DNA of 45,039 bases from the NCBI GenBank assembly GCA_023664665.1, contig JAMPEY010000025.1, positions 1 through 45,039 on the forward strand, given 5' to 3'. Position 1 is the first letter of the stretch, and each line of letters starts with the position of its first letter. The position numbers were made by a program, and so were the translations under genes. The stretch is from Lachnoclostridium sp. Lineage in GTDB: Bacteria; Bacillota; Clostridia; Lachnospirales; Lachnospiraceae. The notes under the pieces were generated by a model, which ran no database searches, was not told where the DNA came from, and saw only the letters and a program-made list of their open reading frames with translations. This document shows positions 8,895 through 17,443 of this stretch, piece by piece.

Positions 8895-10631
8895 TTACTC
8901 TTCTCCGTTATATTTTTCCGTTTGGAATCTCTGATATCGGATTAATATTTTTTCTCTCAAAATCCAAAGCAGACTCAATCCTAATCCCAATGCTCCCGCC
9001 AGCTTTAAATCAACGGACTGCATTGCATCCACCAACCGGTTTCCCAGTATGCTCCTATACCATCTTTCCGCCGATGAAGTCATTATGTCCAGCATGGTTC
9101 CCTGTAGAATCCAGCAGCCATAGATCAGACATACCAATACCCAATATAATCCTTTTTGATAAGTCACTCTGGCTGTCGTTCGATTTTCTATGGTAAGAAT
9201 GCCATATTGATACAGCAGCACAACCGCGAATGAGACAACTGCTACCGCGACCCAGCTGTATTCCCGATACATCCCCCAATCTGCCCCGCTTTCCCGCTGC
9301 ATGATCGACACAAAATCCGCAATCAAAACTCCGGCCGCAAAATAGCCCGAGGACGCTCCCGATGAGCCAATCATCCATAAAAGCAATAATAGTTTTAACC
9401 AAGAGAATCCCGATGATATCAGAAGATAGATTCCGACGCCCGAGACAATCAGGTTCACAAAAGAGGTTTTCTTCTTTAATATTTTCAGAATCCCCTTCCC
9501 CAGACATCCGGCAAGGAAGATATACTGCCACAAGGTTAAGCGTATTACCATCTGCGGAACTAATGTCAGCTTCCAAGCCGCAACTCCGAGAGCCAGCATA
9601 ACGGAACCCACTGCAAGGGAAACCCTTTTATGCTCCTTCTTATACCCAAGGCTTTCACTATACATCAGCTTTTCTATGTCAAGAATCATGTCTTTCATAG
9701 ATTGGTAACGCTCGTCCGGGTCATACATGCAGGCTTTCGCAATTACAAAATAGAAATCCTCCGAAATATCGCCGTCGGGGCATGGAACAATGTAACCGGG
9801 ACTGTACTGGGCGCCCGAATTGGCCTGATAAGCGCCGGAATCGGGAAATTTCAGATGATTCATCAAAACATACAGCATCATTCCCAAAGAATAAATATCC
9901 GCCGTATTGTCATATCTGCTTTCGGAAATTCTTACTTCCGGCGCCGCATAACCCTTGGTAAATACAATGGTGTTTGCAAATCCGTCATCGGTCTTTTTGG
10001 CTATTCCGAAATCTCCAAGCTTATATAACTTCTGTTTTTCCGAATAAAATACATTTTCTAATTTGACATCCCTGTGCAGAACATTATTATTGTGTGCTCT
10101 TTGGAGTGCAAGTCCGATGTCATATGCCAGTTTCAGCACCTCGCTCTCATCACCCAAAGCCAGCTGCTGCGGCGTTATGTTAATATTTCCGTCCTTAGCT
10201 TTCTCAAGAATCGGCGATAATTTCTCCATTACAACAAATTGAAGTTTTATGCTCGTTTCTGATAATTCCTCAGGCTCTTCTTTTCCGGCTCCCGTTATCT
10301 CATCCCTTTCATCAAGAGTAATCCATAATTCCGTATAATCATATATTTTAACTACCGTCTCCTGATAAAGTCTAATGTCTTTCTGTGCCTGAACCGCTTC
10401 TTTAAAAAGAGCGGAATCTTCCTTCTGTTTTTGAAACCCGATTACTTTTATCGCATAACCGAATTTATGGGAGAAGCGCGTCTGTGCTTCATATACTTCC
10501 GCAGAGCCGCCGCGTCCCAGCAATTTCAGACGGCCGCTCTCACTGACAAAAGAATATCGGTCAAAAGGAAGCTTCCTTTCATCCAGCCGTATTAAAATTT
10601 TTGCAATCTCTTCCCTCGTCCACAGGTTCAT
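8895..10631 (-). CDS. Hanks-type Ser/Thr kinase with polytopic membrane C-terminus (second of two)
   Basis: 578 aa. The cytosolic N-terminal kinase has all key residues: Gly loop LLGRGGSAEVYE (38-48), Lys62 in YAIKVI, HRDVKLEN (186-193), DFG (207-209), activation segment ending APE (230-232) and DIYSLGMMLYVLM. It should be an active RD-type kinase. After about residue 335 come six to eight membrane helices instead of the PASTA repeats of PrkC/StkP, so sensing probably happens in or at the membrane. The ATG at 10631 lies inside the end of the preceding kinase gene (53-base overlap) and has GAGGAA in front, so translation is probably coupled. No PP2C phosphatase gene is nearby. Confidence 0.92.
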   Translation of the reverse strand: MNLWTREEIAKILIRLDERKLPFDRYSFVSESGRLKLLGRGGSAEVYEAQTRFSHKFGYAIKVIGFQKQKEDSALFKEAVQAQKDIRLYQETVVKIYDYTELWITLDERDEITGAGKEEPEELSETSIKLQFVVMEKLSPILEKAKDGNINITPQQLALGDESEVLKLAYDIGLALQRAHNNNVLHRDVKLENVFYSEKQKLYKLGDFGIAKKTDDGFANTIVFTKGYAAPEVRISESRYDNTADIYSLGMMLYVLMNHLKFPDSGAYQANSGAQYSPGYIVPCPDGDISEDFYFVIAKACMYDPDERYQSMKDMILDIEKLMYSESLGYKKEHKRVSLAVGSVMLALGVAAWKLTLVPQMVIRLTLWQYIFLAGCLGKGILKILKKKTSFVNLIVSGVGIYLLISSGFSWLKLLLLLWMIGSSGASSGYFAAGVLIADFVSIMQRESGADWGMYREYSWVAVAVVSFAVVLLYQYGILTIENRTTARVTYQKGLYWVLVCLIYGCWILQGTMLDIMTSSAERWYRSILGNRLVDAMQSVDLKLAGALGLGLSLLWILREKILIRYQRFQTEKYNGEE

Positions 10632-12450
10632 TTAGTTCCTCATCCTCACAGTCCGTATCTTCCAATAATCCATAGTATTCCAAATAAAGCATTTCCATAA
10701 TAAATATGCCAATCCCGGTTCTGACAAGATGTATCTGTTTTACTATGTCGGGTATAACAATGACATGAAAATGCTCCAGCAAAAGTAAAATCAATCCTGC
10801 CGGTATCATTACGCACCATATTTTATCCAATGCCCACGCCCAGAGGAAATCTCCCCTTGTTCCCTTTTTATAATAATCCCTAAGTAGAACGCAGCTTTCT
10901 ATAACGGCGGCTACTCCTAAAATGACAATCCAGCCCAAATCCCATCTGCTCAAAAAGCTCAACCACGCCATTTTTCCGGTCAGCATCTGGGCGAGCCATA
11001 ATCCGGTTCCCAATGCGCACCCTGCAGTAATTGCAGGAACTCCCAAAACTACTACTAACATGATGACTGCCATGGGAACATCCATGCCTAAAGTATAAGC
11101 AGAAAAAATGGTCATTCCTATCACAAGAATTTTAAATTCTATATAAAATTCTTTCATTCTTTCCAATATGGATTCCACAAGCAGCGCTGCCGGCAATATT
11201 AGGAACTGCCATGAAGCCGTATAGGACGCCTGTGGGGAAAAGGATTTAAACAGCAGCATAAATAAGACTGCTGCTATACACATCCTCTTTATGCTCTCTT
11301 CCGTATAGACCTCTTCATATATCTGTGAGCGTATTTTCCTTTCTTCCCGATTCAGCTCACTTTCGTCTTTCTCCCAAATGGATTCTTCATCAGGCGTTCT
11401 GTCCGTTTCCGCAGCCGCAGCAGCTTCATCCCGGTATGTCTCTGTAATGACATCGTCATATTCCGTAAATCCCTGCTTTCCATCACCTTTCCCCATTTTT
11501 CCGATGTCCGCCAAAACTTCCCCGACGGACTGATACCGGTCCTGAACCCGGTAACTGCACATCTTTCTGACTATGCGCGCCATAGCTTCCGATGCATTAA
11601 CAGGCGCCGGAATGATAAAGTCTTTTGAATATTGCACCATATTGGGGCAATATCCGTCCGAAGCAGGGAACTTTAAATTGTTTAACAGCAGAAATAATGT
11701 AATCCCGAAAGAATAGATATCAGCCGCCTCATTATAAAAGTCCGTAATCTGTCTTTCTATCTCCGGGGCTCCGTATCCGTCAGTAAATACCACCGTTTCC
11801 GCATCGCTGCCCCCAATGTATCTTGCTATTCCGAAATCCCCCAATTTGTACTGCTTCAGGTCTTTATCCCAAAAAATATTTTCTAATTTTACATCTCGAT
11901 GCAAAAAACTATGATTGTGGACAGTCAATAATGCTCTGCCTATATTCTCCGCAAACTTAACAATGCCTTCTTCTGTTTTTAAGTCATCCCGCAGCAGCTT
12001 TATATTTCCATATTTGTCTTTAGAAAGAATACTGTCTAATCTCTCCATCAGAATAATCTGTAGCGGAACTCCCTCTTCTTCCGCATCTTCCACATCTGAC
12101 CCGGAAATGGTAATAACATTTCCTTCCTCATCCAAATGCAGCTTCATTGTCCAAAGGGCAATGACCCGCAGAATATTTTCCGACTGCCCGCTTAAAAAAT
12201 ACTGAATCCGGGTTGTGTCCACAATAAAATCTTCATTGACAACCTTATTCCCTAATCCGATGATTTTGGCTGCATAGAGTCTTTCGGGATTTTGGATATC
12301 ATACATTTCATAAACATACGAAAAGCTGCCTCTTCCCAATAATAGGAGTCCGTCTTTTTCCCTGCTAAACCGATATCCCGAATCCATCAGTCCTCTTGCT
12401 TCTAACTGGAGCAAAAGTTTATCCGCTCCGGCTTTATCCAAGCCCAGCAT
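10579..12450 (-). CDS. Hanks-type Ser/Thr kinase with polytopic membrane C-terminus (first of two)
   Basis: 623 aa, paralogous to the next kinase. Catalytic features: Gly loop LLGRGSFSYVYE (38-48), Lys62 in YAAKII, HRDVKLEN (184-191), DFG (205-207), APE (228-230), DIYSFGITLFLLL and a C-lobe RYQSVGEV segment. An acidic, Glu/Asp-rich juxtamembrane linker (about 325-380) separates the kinase from six to eight membrane helices (about 390-600). The end is acidic. The start ATG at 12450 has AAGGAAGG 2-3 bases upstream and lies 13 bases after the FHA gene stop. Kinase next to FHA is a common pairing: the FHA protein is a likely phospho-partner. Nothing outside the membrane region looks like a classical ligand-binding domain. 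Confidence 0.92.
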   Translation of the reverse strand: MLGLDKAGADKLLLQLEARGLMDSGYRFSREKDGLLLLGRGSFSYVYEMYDIQNPERLYAAKIIGLGNKVVNEDFIVDTTRIQYFLSGQSENILRVIALWTMKLHLDEEGNVITISGSDVEDAEEEGVPLQIILMERLDSILSKDKYGNIKLLRDDLKTEEGIVKFAENIGRALLTVHNHSFLHRDVKLENIFWDKDLKQYKLGDFGIARYIGGSDAETVVFTDGYGAPEIERQITDFYNEAADIYSFGITLFLLLNNLKFPASDGYCPNMVQYSKDFIIPAPVNASEAMARIVRKMCSYRVQDRYQSVGEVLADIGKMGKGDGKQGFTEYDDVITETYRDEAAAAAETDRTPDEESIWEKDESELNREERKIRSQIYEEVYTEESIKRMCIAAVLFMLLFKSFSPQASYTASWQFLILPAALLVESILERMKEFYIEFKILVIGMTIFSAYTLGMDVPMAVIMLVVVLGVPAITAGCALGTGLWLAQMLTGKMAWLSFLSRWDLGWIVILGVAAVIESCVLLRDYYKKGTRGDFLWAWALDKIWCVMIPAGLILLLLEHFHVIVIPDIVKQIHLVRTGIGIFIMEMLYLEYYGLLEDTDCEDEELNEPVDEGRDCKNFNTAG

Positions 12451-12463
12451 AACCTTCCTTCTT

Positions 12464-12826
12464 TCACACTAATATCCATTCTCTTGTAATGTATAATCCC
12501 CAAACGGTTCCGCCGAACACAAATACATCCCCGTCCTTCAGCACCACCGGTTTCACCCTTCCGTTTAATCCGGAGGTAATATGTTTCTGATTATATACGG
12601 TTCCGTTTTTTCCGTTATAGTCCAGATAAAACCATACTCCATCCACATTCTGGAATCTTCCGTGCTTTCTGCTCACTGTAGTTGAATGTAATATGATATC
12701 GGGACGATTTTCCTTTGACACTCTGCCAATCTCCCACGCAATTTTATCGTCCAGAGGATATACTGTCAGCTGTCCGTTCTCTATCACAATGAAATTGTTT
12801 GCCCATTTACCATGTGTCATCATCAT
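12464..12826 (-). CDS. FHA-domain protein
   Basis: 120 aa, essentially one forkhead-associated domain that binds phospho-threonine peptides. Signature residues are present: GR (34-35), SRKHG (52-56), and an NGKNGT turn (71-76), followed by KDGDVFVFGG. There is no extra domain, so it is likely an adaptor reading phosphorylation by the two kinases that follow. The gene starts inside the end of the XRE-type gene (20-base overlap). Three ATGs stand in tandem; GGAG is best spaced from the second (12823), but I report the first. The stop lies 13 bases before the first kinase gene. Confidence 0.9.
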   Translation of the reverse strand: MMMTHGKWANNFIVIENGQLTVYPLDDKIAWEIGRVSKENRPDIILHSTTVSRKHGRFQNVDGVWFYLDYNGKNGTVYNQKHITSGLNGRVKPVVLKDGDVFVFGGTVWGLYITREWILV

Positions 12827-13835
12827 CCATCTCCGGCAATTCCGTAATAAATTTTTCTATCTCCGGCAAATTAAAATCTTTCAGAATTCCTCTTGCATAT
12901 CTGCAAAGCTCGTCCGGGTCATACTCTTCCGATTCGGCATCCAGCATATTGTTAAGGCTTGCATCATCAAGAATGAACATGATCACACTTTCAAAAACAT
13001 TCTTAGCACATAATGGTTCCATATGCGCTAACCCCAGCATTTCGTCAATCTGGTCATGGTCCATGCTCAAATGAAGCCCCAAGGAAATGATTTTATTTCT
13101 GGTGGGATACCATTTATTCTGTCTGATGGCGGAAACACACTGTCTGAGAGAGGAAGACCAGCCCTGCCTCTGGGCTAATTCAAATACGCTTCCTCCATAA
13201 TCCTGATAATTCGCCATGATATGCATTTTTACATACGCATAAAGCTTATGATATGCAGTGGCAAATACCTCGCTGTTTTCCGAAATAAATTTCTCTAAAT
13301 CATCTTCATCCTTTATATCCGAAAGCTTTGCATCAAACAGCTCTGTGTCCGGACTCTCTTGTTCCGCCTTTTCGCTTCTTATAATATTTGCTTTTATTTT
13401 ATTCAGAATATAATGATACTTTTTCAATGTGTCCTGACCATAATTCTGATGCAGCACAAAAATACAGACACAATCCTCCAAGCTTTTTGAGTACAATGCC
13501 GGATACTGTCCATACCTCTGCAGCAGCCGATTCATCTTCTCCGGGCCATAACCGGCTGCCATTCCTATCCTGAGAAAAGTTTCCCTATTCTTTGGAATGG
13601 CACCGTTACACCACTTGTTCACCGCCACTCTGCTTATGCCGCATACAGCTGCAAATTGCGATTTCGTCAGACCGCTCTCTGCGATGATTTCGTTTATCTT
13701 CTTCGCCCACTGTTCCTCTCCGGTTTTCAGCATAGGAAGGATTCTTTCCTTCAGCTCGGCAATATCCTCACATTTTGAGATTTCATCCCTGATGACAGTT
13801 GTGTCACAATACTGTGCTTCTCCATTTGAATTCAA
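12807..13835 (-). CDS. XRE-type helix-turn-helix protein with duplicated helical repeat
   Basis: 342 aa. Residues about 45-80 form an XRE-like helix-turn-helix (KSQFAAVCGISRVAVNKWCNG). The HTH is followed by a helical unit: PKNRETFLRIGMAAG, MNRLLQRYG, ALYSKSLEDCVCIFVL. A similar unit returns at 240-290: PTRNKIISLGLHLS, IDEMLGLAH, PLCAKNVFESVIMFIL. The second unit is preceded by a degenerate HTH (SLRQCVSAIRQNKW). So the protein looks like two copies of one module. It may bind DNA and regulate the cluster, or the module may be a protein-interaction platform. The start is a TTG at 13835 with GGGAG 7 bases upstream. It lies 20 bases after the stop of the first gene and overlaps the FHA gene. Confidence 0.78.
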   Translation of the reverse strand: MNSNGEAQYCDTTVIRDEISKCEDIAELKERILPMLKTGEEQWAKKINEIIAESGLTKSQFAAVCGISRVAVNKWCNGAIPKNRETFLRIGMAAGYGPEKMNRLLQRYGQYPALYSKSLEDCVCIFVLHQNYGQDTLKKYHYILNKIKANIIRSEKAEQESPDTELFDAKLSDIKDEDDLEKFISENSEVFATAYHKLYAYVKMHIMANYQDYGGSVFELAQRQGWSSSLRQCVSAIRQNKWYPTRNKIISLGLHLSMDHDQIDEMLGLAHMEPLCAKNVFESVIMFILDDASLNNMLDAESEEYDPDELCRYARGILKDFNLPEIEKFITELPEMDDDDTW

Positions 13836-13855
13836 GACGCTTCTCCCTCCCGCTG

Positions 13856-15028
13856 TTATTTTTTATCCCCCTTTATCAATTTTATGACTGTCCGAACCGC
13901 TTCCTCAGCATTATCCCTGTCATTCTTTTTCACTTTTTGAAAAGGATGTTCCTCCCTGTAAATAATATAGCGGTCAACAATCATCTCAAACCACTTTTGA
14001 TACATTTCTTCCACATCGCTGTTCTTGATTTCCTCCAATTCCTCTTTCGTCAAAACAGTTCGTAAATCTTCTGCAATCCCCCGCTCATCCAATGCCAGAA
14101 CCTCATCCGAAACATCCGCCCACATAGAAATAATGTTCTTTACGGAAATAGTCTGCTTTCTGTCCTCCGGCTCATTTTTGTTGTATGCTTCATTTTTATT
14201 ACGCTCGCAATACCCGCCTGTAATGGTGATTGTGTCTTCATGGATTTCGGAAATTTTTACATACCTATAAGCCTCCGAATAGAAACTGTCAGAGTTTAAA
14301 TCCCCGCAATAAATACTGATGTCGTACACGATATCGCCCTTCACAAACATCTCCACTGCTTTTCCGTTATCCGTCCTTATGATTCGGGATTCCCCATCCA
14401 CAGTATAACTTTCTTTCGCAAGGCTTTTCCTTAAATTCTGATTATAAGAAGTAATGGCATCCTCAAGAAACTCCGTCACGCACTGCAGAAGGATACGGAT
14501 TCCTTCCTCCGCAACCGATACCTTCACACCCACGCAGGCCCCGTGTCCCGGCGGTGCCATAGAACTTCCCGCAAAGAGGGAATATCCCCTTTCTGTTTCT
14601 TTATCATCTTCTTTTATGATGGTTCGTTCCACCTGATAATAGTCATCGTAAAACCAGCTTCCCGTTTCCATGGAATAAATGTCATATTCCCTGCAGTCAT
14701 AGTATTCCGTCTGGCAGGACTCTTCGGGAATCTCACCATCCAAATACGCCTTAAGAATTGATTGCAGCGCTTGCAGAGCAGGAAAATCATAGGTGCGCTT
14801 TGCCGTAATCAGCTGCCATTTATGTCGCCTGCTGCCTTTTTTATCATAGCCATAACATCCGGCATACACTTGAACGGTATAATACAAATACATGATCCCG
14901 TTTTCCGTCTGGTCCACATAACCGCATTCATCATGGGGCTGAAAAGAAATATCACTGAAAACCAGCTTCAGGTCCGGGCTTTTCCAAGTATATCTGCCTT
15001 TTGATTTTTTGAACTCATAGTTTTTCAT
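13856..15028 (-). CDS. Unknown soluble protein, first gene of Region A
   Basis: 390 aa. I recognise no family. The protein is acidic-to-neutral, rich in Tyr and Glu, and has no signal peptide or membrane segment. The first half is beta-like (KLVFSDISFQPHDECGYVD, YLYYTVQVYAGCYGYD). The middle has GSSMAPPGHGACVGVKVSV, which could be a ligand loop. A strand-rich domain (MFVKGDIVYDISIYCGD, YVKISEIHEDTITITGGYC) follows, and the tail is helical and charged. The ATG at 15028 was chosen (GGAAG about 10 bases upstream); an ATG at 15049 inside a palindrome would add 7 residues. Leading an operon with HTH, FHA and kinases, it may be a sensor, scaffold or substrate; this is inference. Confidence 0.75.
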   Translation of the reverse strand: MKNYEFKKSKGRYTWKSPDLKLVFSDISFQPHDECGYVDQTENGIMYLYYTVQVYAGCYGYDKKGSRRHKWQLITAKRTYDFPALQALQSILKAYLDGEIPEESCQTEYYDCREYDIYSMETGSWFYDDYYQVERTIIKEDDKETERGYSLFAGSSMAPPGHGACVGVKVSVAEEGIRILLQCVTEFLEDAITSYNQNLRKSLAKESYTVDGESRIIRTDNGKAVEMFVKGDIVYDISIYCGDLNSDSFYSEAYRYVKISEIHEDTITITGGYCERNKNEAYNKNEPEDRKQTISVKNIISMWADVSDEVLALDERGIAEDLRTVLTKEELEEIKNSDVEEMYQKWFEMIVDRYIIYREEHPFQKVKKNDRDNAEEAVRTVIKLIKGDKK

Positions 15029-15049
15029 AATTTTCACACTTCCAAACAT

Positions 15050-15172
15050 GCCGCTTCAGCGGCACAAACAATCCGTGAGAAGAATGCCTGCTCTTGGCAT
15101 TCTTCCGTGTGAGATTTAGAATTTCTCCGCGAAACAGCCCTTGCTGTGAGCGGCTAGAAATTCTTCTCACAC
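15050..15172. repeat. Palindromic intergenic element with nested hairpins
   Basis: GCCGC/GCGGC with a TTCA loop (15050-15063); a 9-bp stem AAGAATGCC/GGCATTCTT with a 7-base loop (15080-15104); and a large nested hairpin 15107-15172 made of four stacked stems: GTGTGAGA/TCTCACAC, AGAATTTCT/AGAAATTCT, CCGC/GCGG and ACAGC/GCTGT around CCTT. The motif TCACACTTC recurs on both sides (15034 and 15167). There is no run of T after the hairpins on either strand, so it is not a standard terminator. It resembles a dispersed extragenic palindrome or a structured leader in front of the first Region A gene. Confidence 0.75.
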
Positions 15173-15202
15173 TTCTCCATGTGATAGGATAAACTTATGA
15201 TA

Positions 15203-15232
15203 CCTATAATCGGATTCCTTGTTTTCAGGCAA
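15203..15232 (-). promoter_or_regulatory. Weak candidate promoter for Region A
   Basis: On the minus strand TTGCCT (15232-15227), an 18-base spacer and TATAGG (15208-15203). It would transcribe through the palindromic element into the first Region A gene. The match is only partial; transcription from the sulP side is also possible. Confidence 0.3.
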
Positions 15233-15242
15233 AGTTTACATC

Positions 15243-17387
15243 TCATTCCCCTGCATGCTCCTCCCACTCATGCAGCCATTTTGCAGCCTCGGGGTTCTGT
15301 TTTTCAAGCCTGCGCTCCAATTTCTCCCTGTAAGCTTCCAGCCTTTCCAATTCTTCCGGAGCTTCCCGCAGGAGCTTCTCCCGGATATGGCTTCTCCACT
15401 CCTCCAGCAATTTCCACACAAGCAGCATATTTTCCTTTGTGTGTAATTCTTTCGGCAATTCGTCCATGTGCAGCTCCAAACGCCTTACCAGCTCATCTTC
15501 GTCAATGGCTCCCAGCCATTTCCAAGCGTCCAGATGCCCTTCCAGACCCTCTTTTGCCATATGTTCCAATTCCGATATTCCGTGAATCTGATGGATGATA
15601 TCCTGAGTCAGTTTCTCTATCCGGCTCACGGTATCCTCTCCAAAAGCCCATGCAAATTCTTCCAATGTATCCTCAGTCTCCGCAGAAAGACTGCGCAATC
15701 TGCGCTCCTCACCGCCCTGCGGCTTTTTCAACGGATACGGCTCCAGAAGCCCCAAATCATGCAGCGCCGCCGTAATGGTTCTCCGCACATGTCCTTCTTC
15801 AATAAGATGTCCGATTCCCAAATTTCGCATCTGCCGGTTGATACTGTCCTTATGTTCCGTCAAATAAAAACGGATGCCTCTTTTTTGAAAGCTCTTTGCC
15901 ATAAGCTCCAGCCTGTCCGCTGCGGTAATATCGATTCCAGTGACGGTGCTCATATCCACAATCACCGCCTTTGTATCCCCGTCTATGCAGTTTTCGATAT
16001 CTTCCTGAAAAATTTTGATATTGGCAAAAAACAGGCTCTCGCTAAACTGATAAATCTTCACCCCTTCTATCTCACAGGCATAACGGTTTTTGTTTCTGTC
16101 ATAAAATCCTTCTTTGTGCGGAATCCTGCCCAGAAAAGTCCGGGGCGGGTTGGTCTCTCTCAAGATCACAGCCACAAAAGACAATATGATGCCGATAATT
16201 ACGCCATAAATGGTTCCCAACACCAACACTCCCAAAAACGCCGCCATAAAAATAGCAAATTCCTGTCTGCTCACCTGAAACAGCCTCTTTGCCAGATGCC
16301 ATTCCACCACCTTCATCAGTGCGGATATCACAATGGCTGTCAAAACCGGCACCGGCAGATAGCCGATAAATCCTGTTCCAAACAATAAAAGAATTGCCAT
16401 GACAGCGGACGCCACCACGGAAACCGCTTGTGTCCTGCCGCCGTATTGGTCATTCATGGAAGTCCGGGAAATACTTCCGTTCACCGGACAGCAGCCCACC
16501 AGAGCCGCCGCAATATTTCCTACACCACAGGCAAGCACTTCCCTGTTGTCCTCGATTTTATATCCATTACGAAAAGCAAAATTATTTTCGGAAAGCAGGG
16601 TTTCCGCCATCACCACGATTGCCACAATCAGGCTTCTGCCTGCCACCTGACTGATATCCACCCTTGCAAAATCAGGCAGGATAAACTTCGGAAGCCCCGG
16701 TTCCACTTGGGCAAGCAGCTTCACACCGTATTCATCCACATGACACACACAGGTCAAAAATACCCCCAATGCCATAACTACAATCGCCATGGGAAATTTG
16801 GGAATGACTTTCCCGGCAGCCACAATAATCAAAAGGGAAGCTGCTCCCAGCAATACGGAAAGAGGATGGATATTCACTGCCGCATGAAAAATGTGTTCCA
16901 TCAATTCCAAAAGTTCTCCCGAACCGGAACCGCTCCCTAAAATTTTAGGAATCTGCATCAAAATAATGGTCACGGCAATACCGCTGATAAAGCCGCCCAT
17001 AACCGGCGTGGAAATATAATCCACCAGCTTCCCCGCTTTCAGAAAATAAAACAGGAGAAGCCACAGTCCGGTAAAAAGCGCCATCATGGGCACATAAATA
17101 AGCGCTTCCTCCGAGCCTGCCGTAATCCCCATGGTCGCCAGCGCCGCTCCCACAATGGCTGCAGGCGCCGCATCTACTCCAAAAATAAACTGAGGAGAGG
17201 TAGAGAAAACCGCAAACAAAAGAATGGGAAAAACAGAACCGTACAGTCCGTAAATCGCAGGAATCCCCGCCACTTCCGCGTAACCCATGGAAATGGGAAT
17301 GGAGACCGCCGCAATCACGATACCCGTGAGTAAATCCTTGGGCAGATATTCCTTCTTATAATTCTTTAGTGTTTTGAAGATAACCAT
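15243..17387 (-). CDS. SulP/SLC26-family anion transporter with STAS domain and long helical tail
   Basis: 714 aa. The membrane part (residues about 10-420) has the SulP features: LLTGIVIAAVSIPISMGYAE, GLYGSVFPILLFAVF, the sulfate-transporter motif region and GSISRTSMNDQYGGRTQ. A STAS domain follows (about 450-550; VKIYQFSESLFFANI, VIVDMSTVTGIDITAADRL). SulP proteins move sulfate, bicarbonate or other anions, usually with Na+ or H+. Unusually, about 150 residues of charged, coiled-coil-like helix follow the STAS domain, rich in Glu, Leu and Arg. The start ATG at 17387 has GGAGGAGGG upstream; an in-frame upstream start at 17471 would overlap truA. The substrate cannot be told from sequence. 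Confidence 0.92.
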   Translation of the reverse strand: MVIFKTLKNYKKEYLPKDLLTGIVIAAVSIPISMGYAEVAGIPAIYGLYGSVFPILLFAVFSTSPQFIFGVDAAPAAIVGAALATMGITAGSEEALIYVPMMALFTGLWLLLFYFLKAGKLVDYISTPVMGGFISGIAVTIILMQIPKILGSGSGSGELLELMEHIFHAAVNIHPLSVLLGAASLLIIVAAGKVIPKFPMAIVVMALGVFLTCVCHVDEYGVKLLAQVEPGLPKFILPDFARVDISQVAGRSLIVAIVVMAETLLSENNFAFRNGYKIEDNREVLACGVGNIAAALVGCCPVNGSISRTSMNDQYGGRTQAVSVVASAVMAILLLFGTGFIGYLPVPVLTAIVISALMKVVEWHLAKRLFQVSRQEFAIFMAAFLGVLVLGTIYGVIIGIILSFVAVILRETNPPRTFLGRIPHKEGFYDRNKNRYACEIEGVKIYQFSESLFFANIKIFQEDIENCIDGDTKAVIVDMSTVTGIDITAADRLELMAKSFQKRGIRFYLTEHKDSINRQMRNLGIGHLIEEGHVRRTITAALHDLGLLEPYPLKKPQGGEERRLRSLSAETEDTLEEFAWAFGEDTVSRIEKLTQDIIHQIHGISELEHMAKEGLEGHLDAWKWLGAIDEDELVRRLELHMDELPKELHTKENMLLVWKLLEEWRSHIREKLLREAPEELERLEAYREKLERRLEKQNPEAAKWLHEWEEHAGE

Positions 17388-17443
17388 GCACCCTCCTCCG
17401 GCTGTTGTGTGGTACACCCCGTAGCAGACGCGCTGCTTCACTC

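Noticed and set aside
15107..15172. The large hairpin as an intrinsic terminator of sulP
   Set aside because: There is no T-run on the proper side of the stem on either strand.
15468..16388. A 306-codon plus-strand open frame inside sulP
   Set aside because: It is the shadow of a well-supported transporter; its composition (His, Gln, Ser rich) is that of antisense translation.
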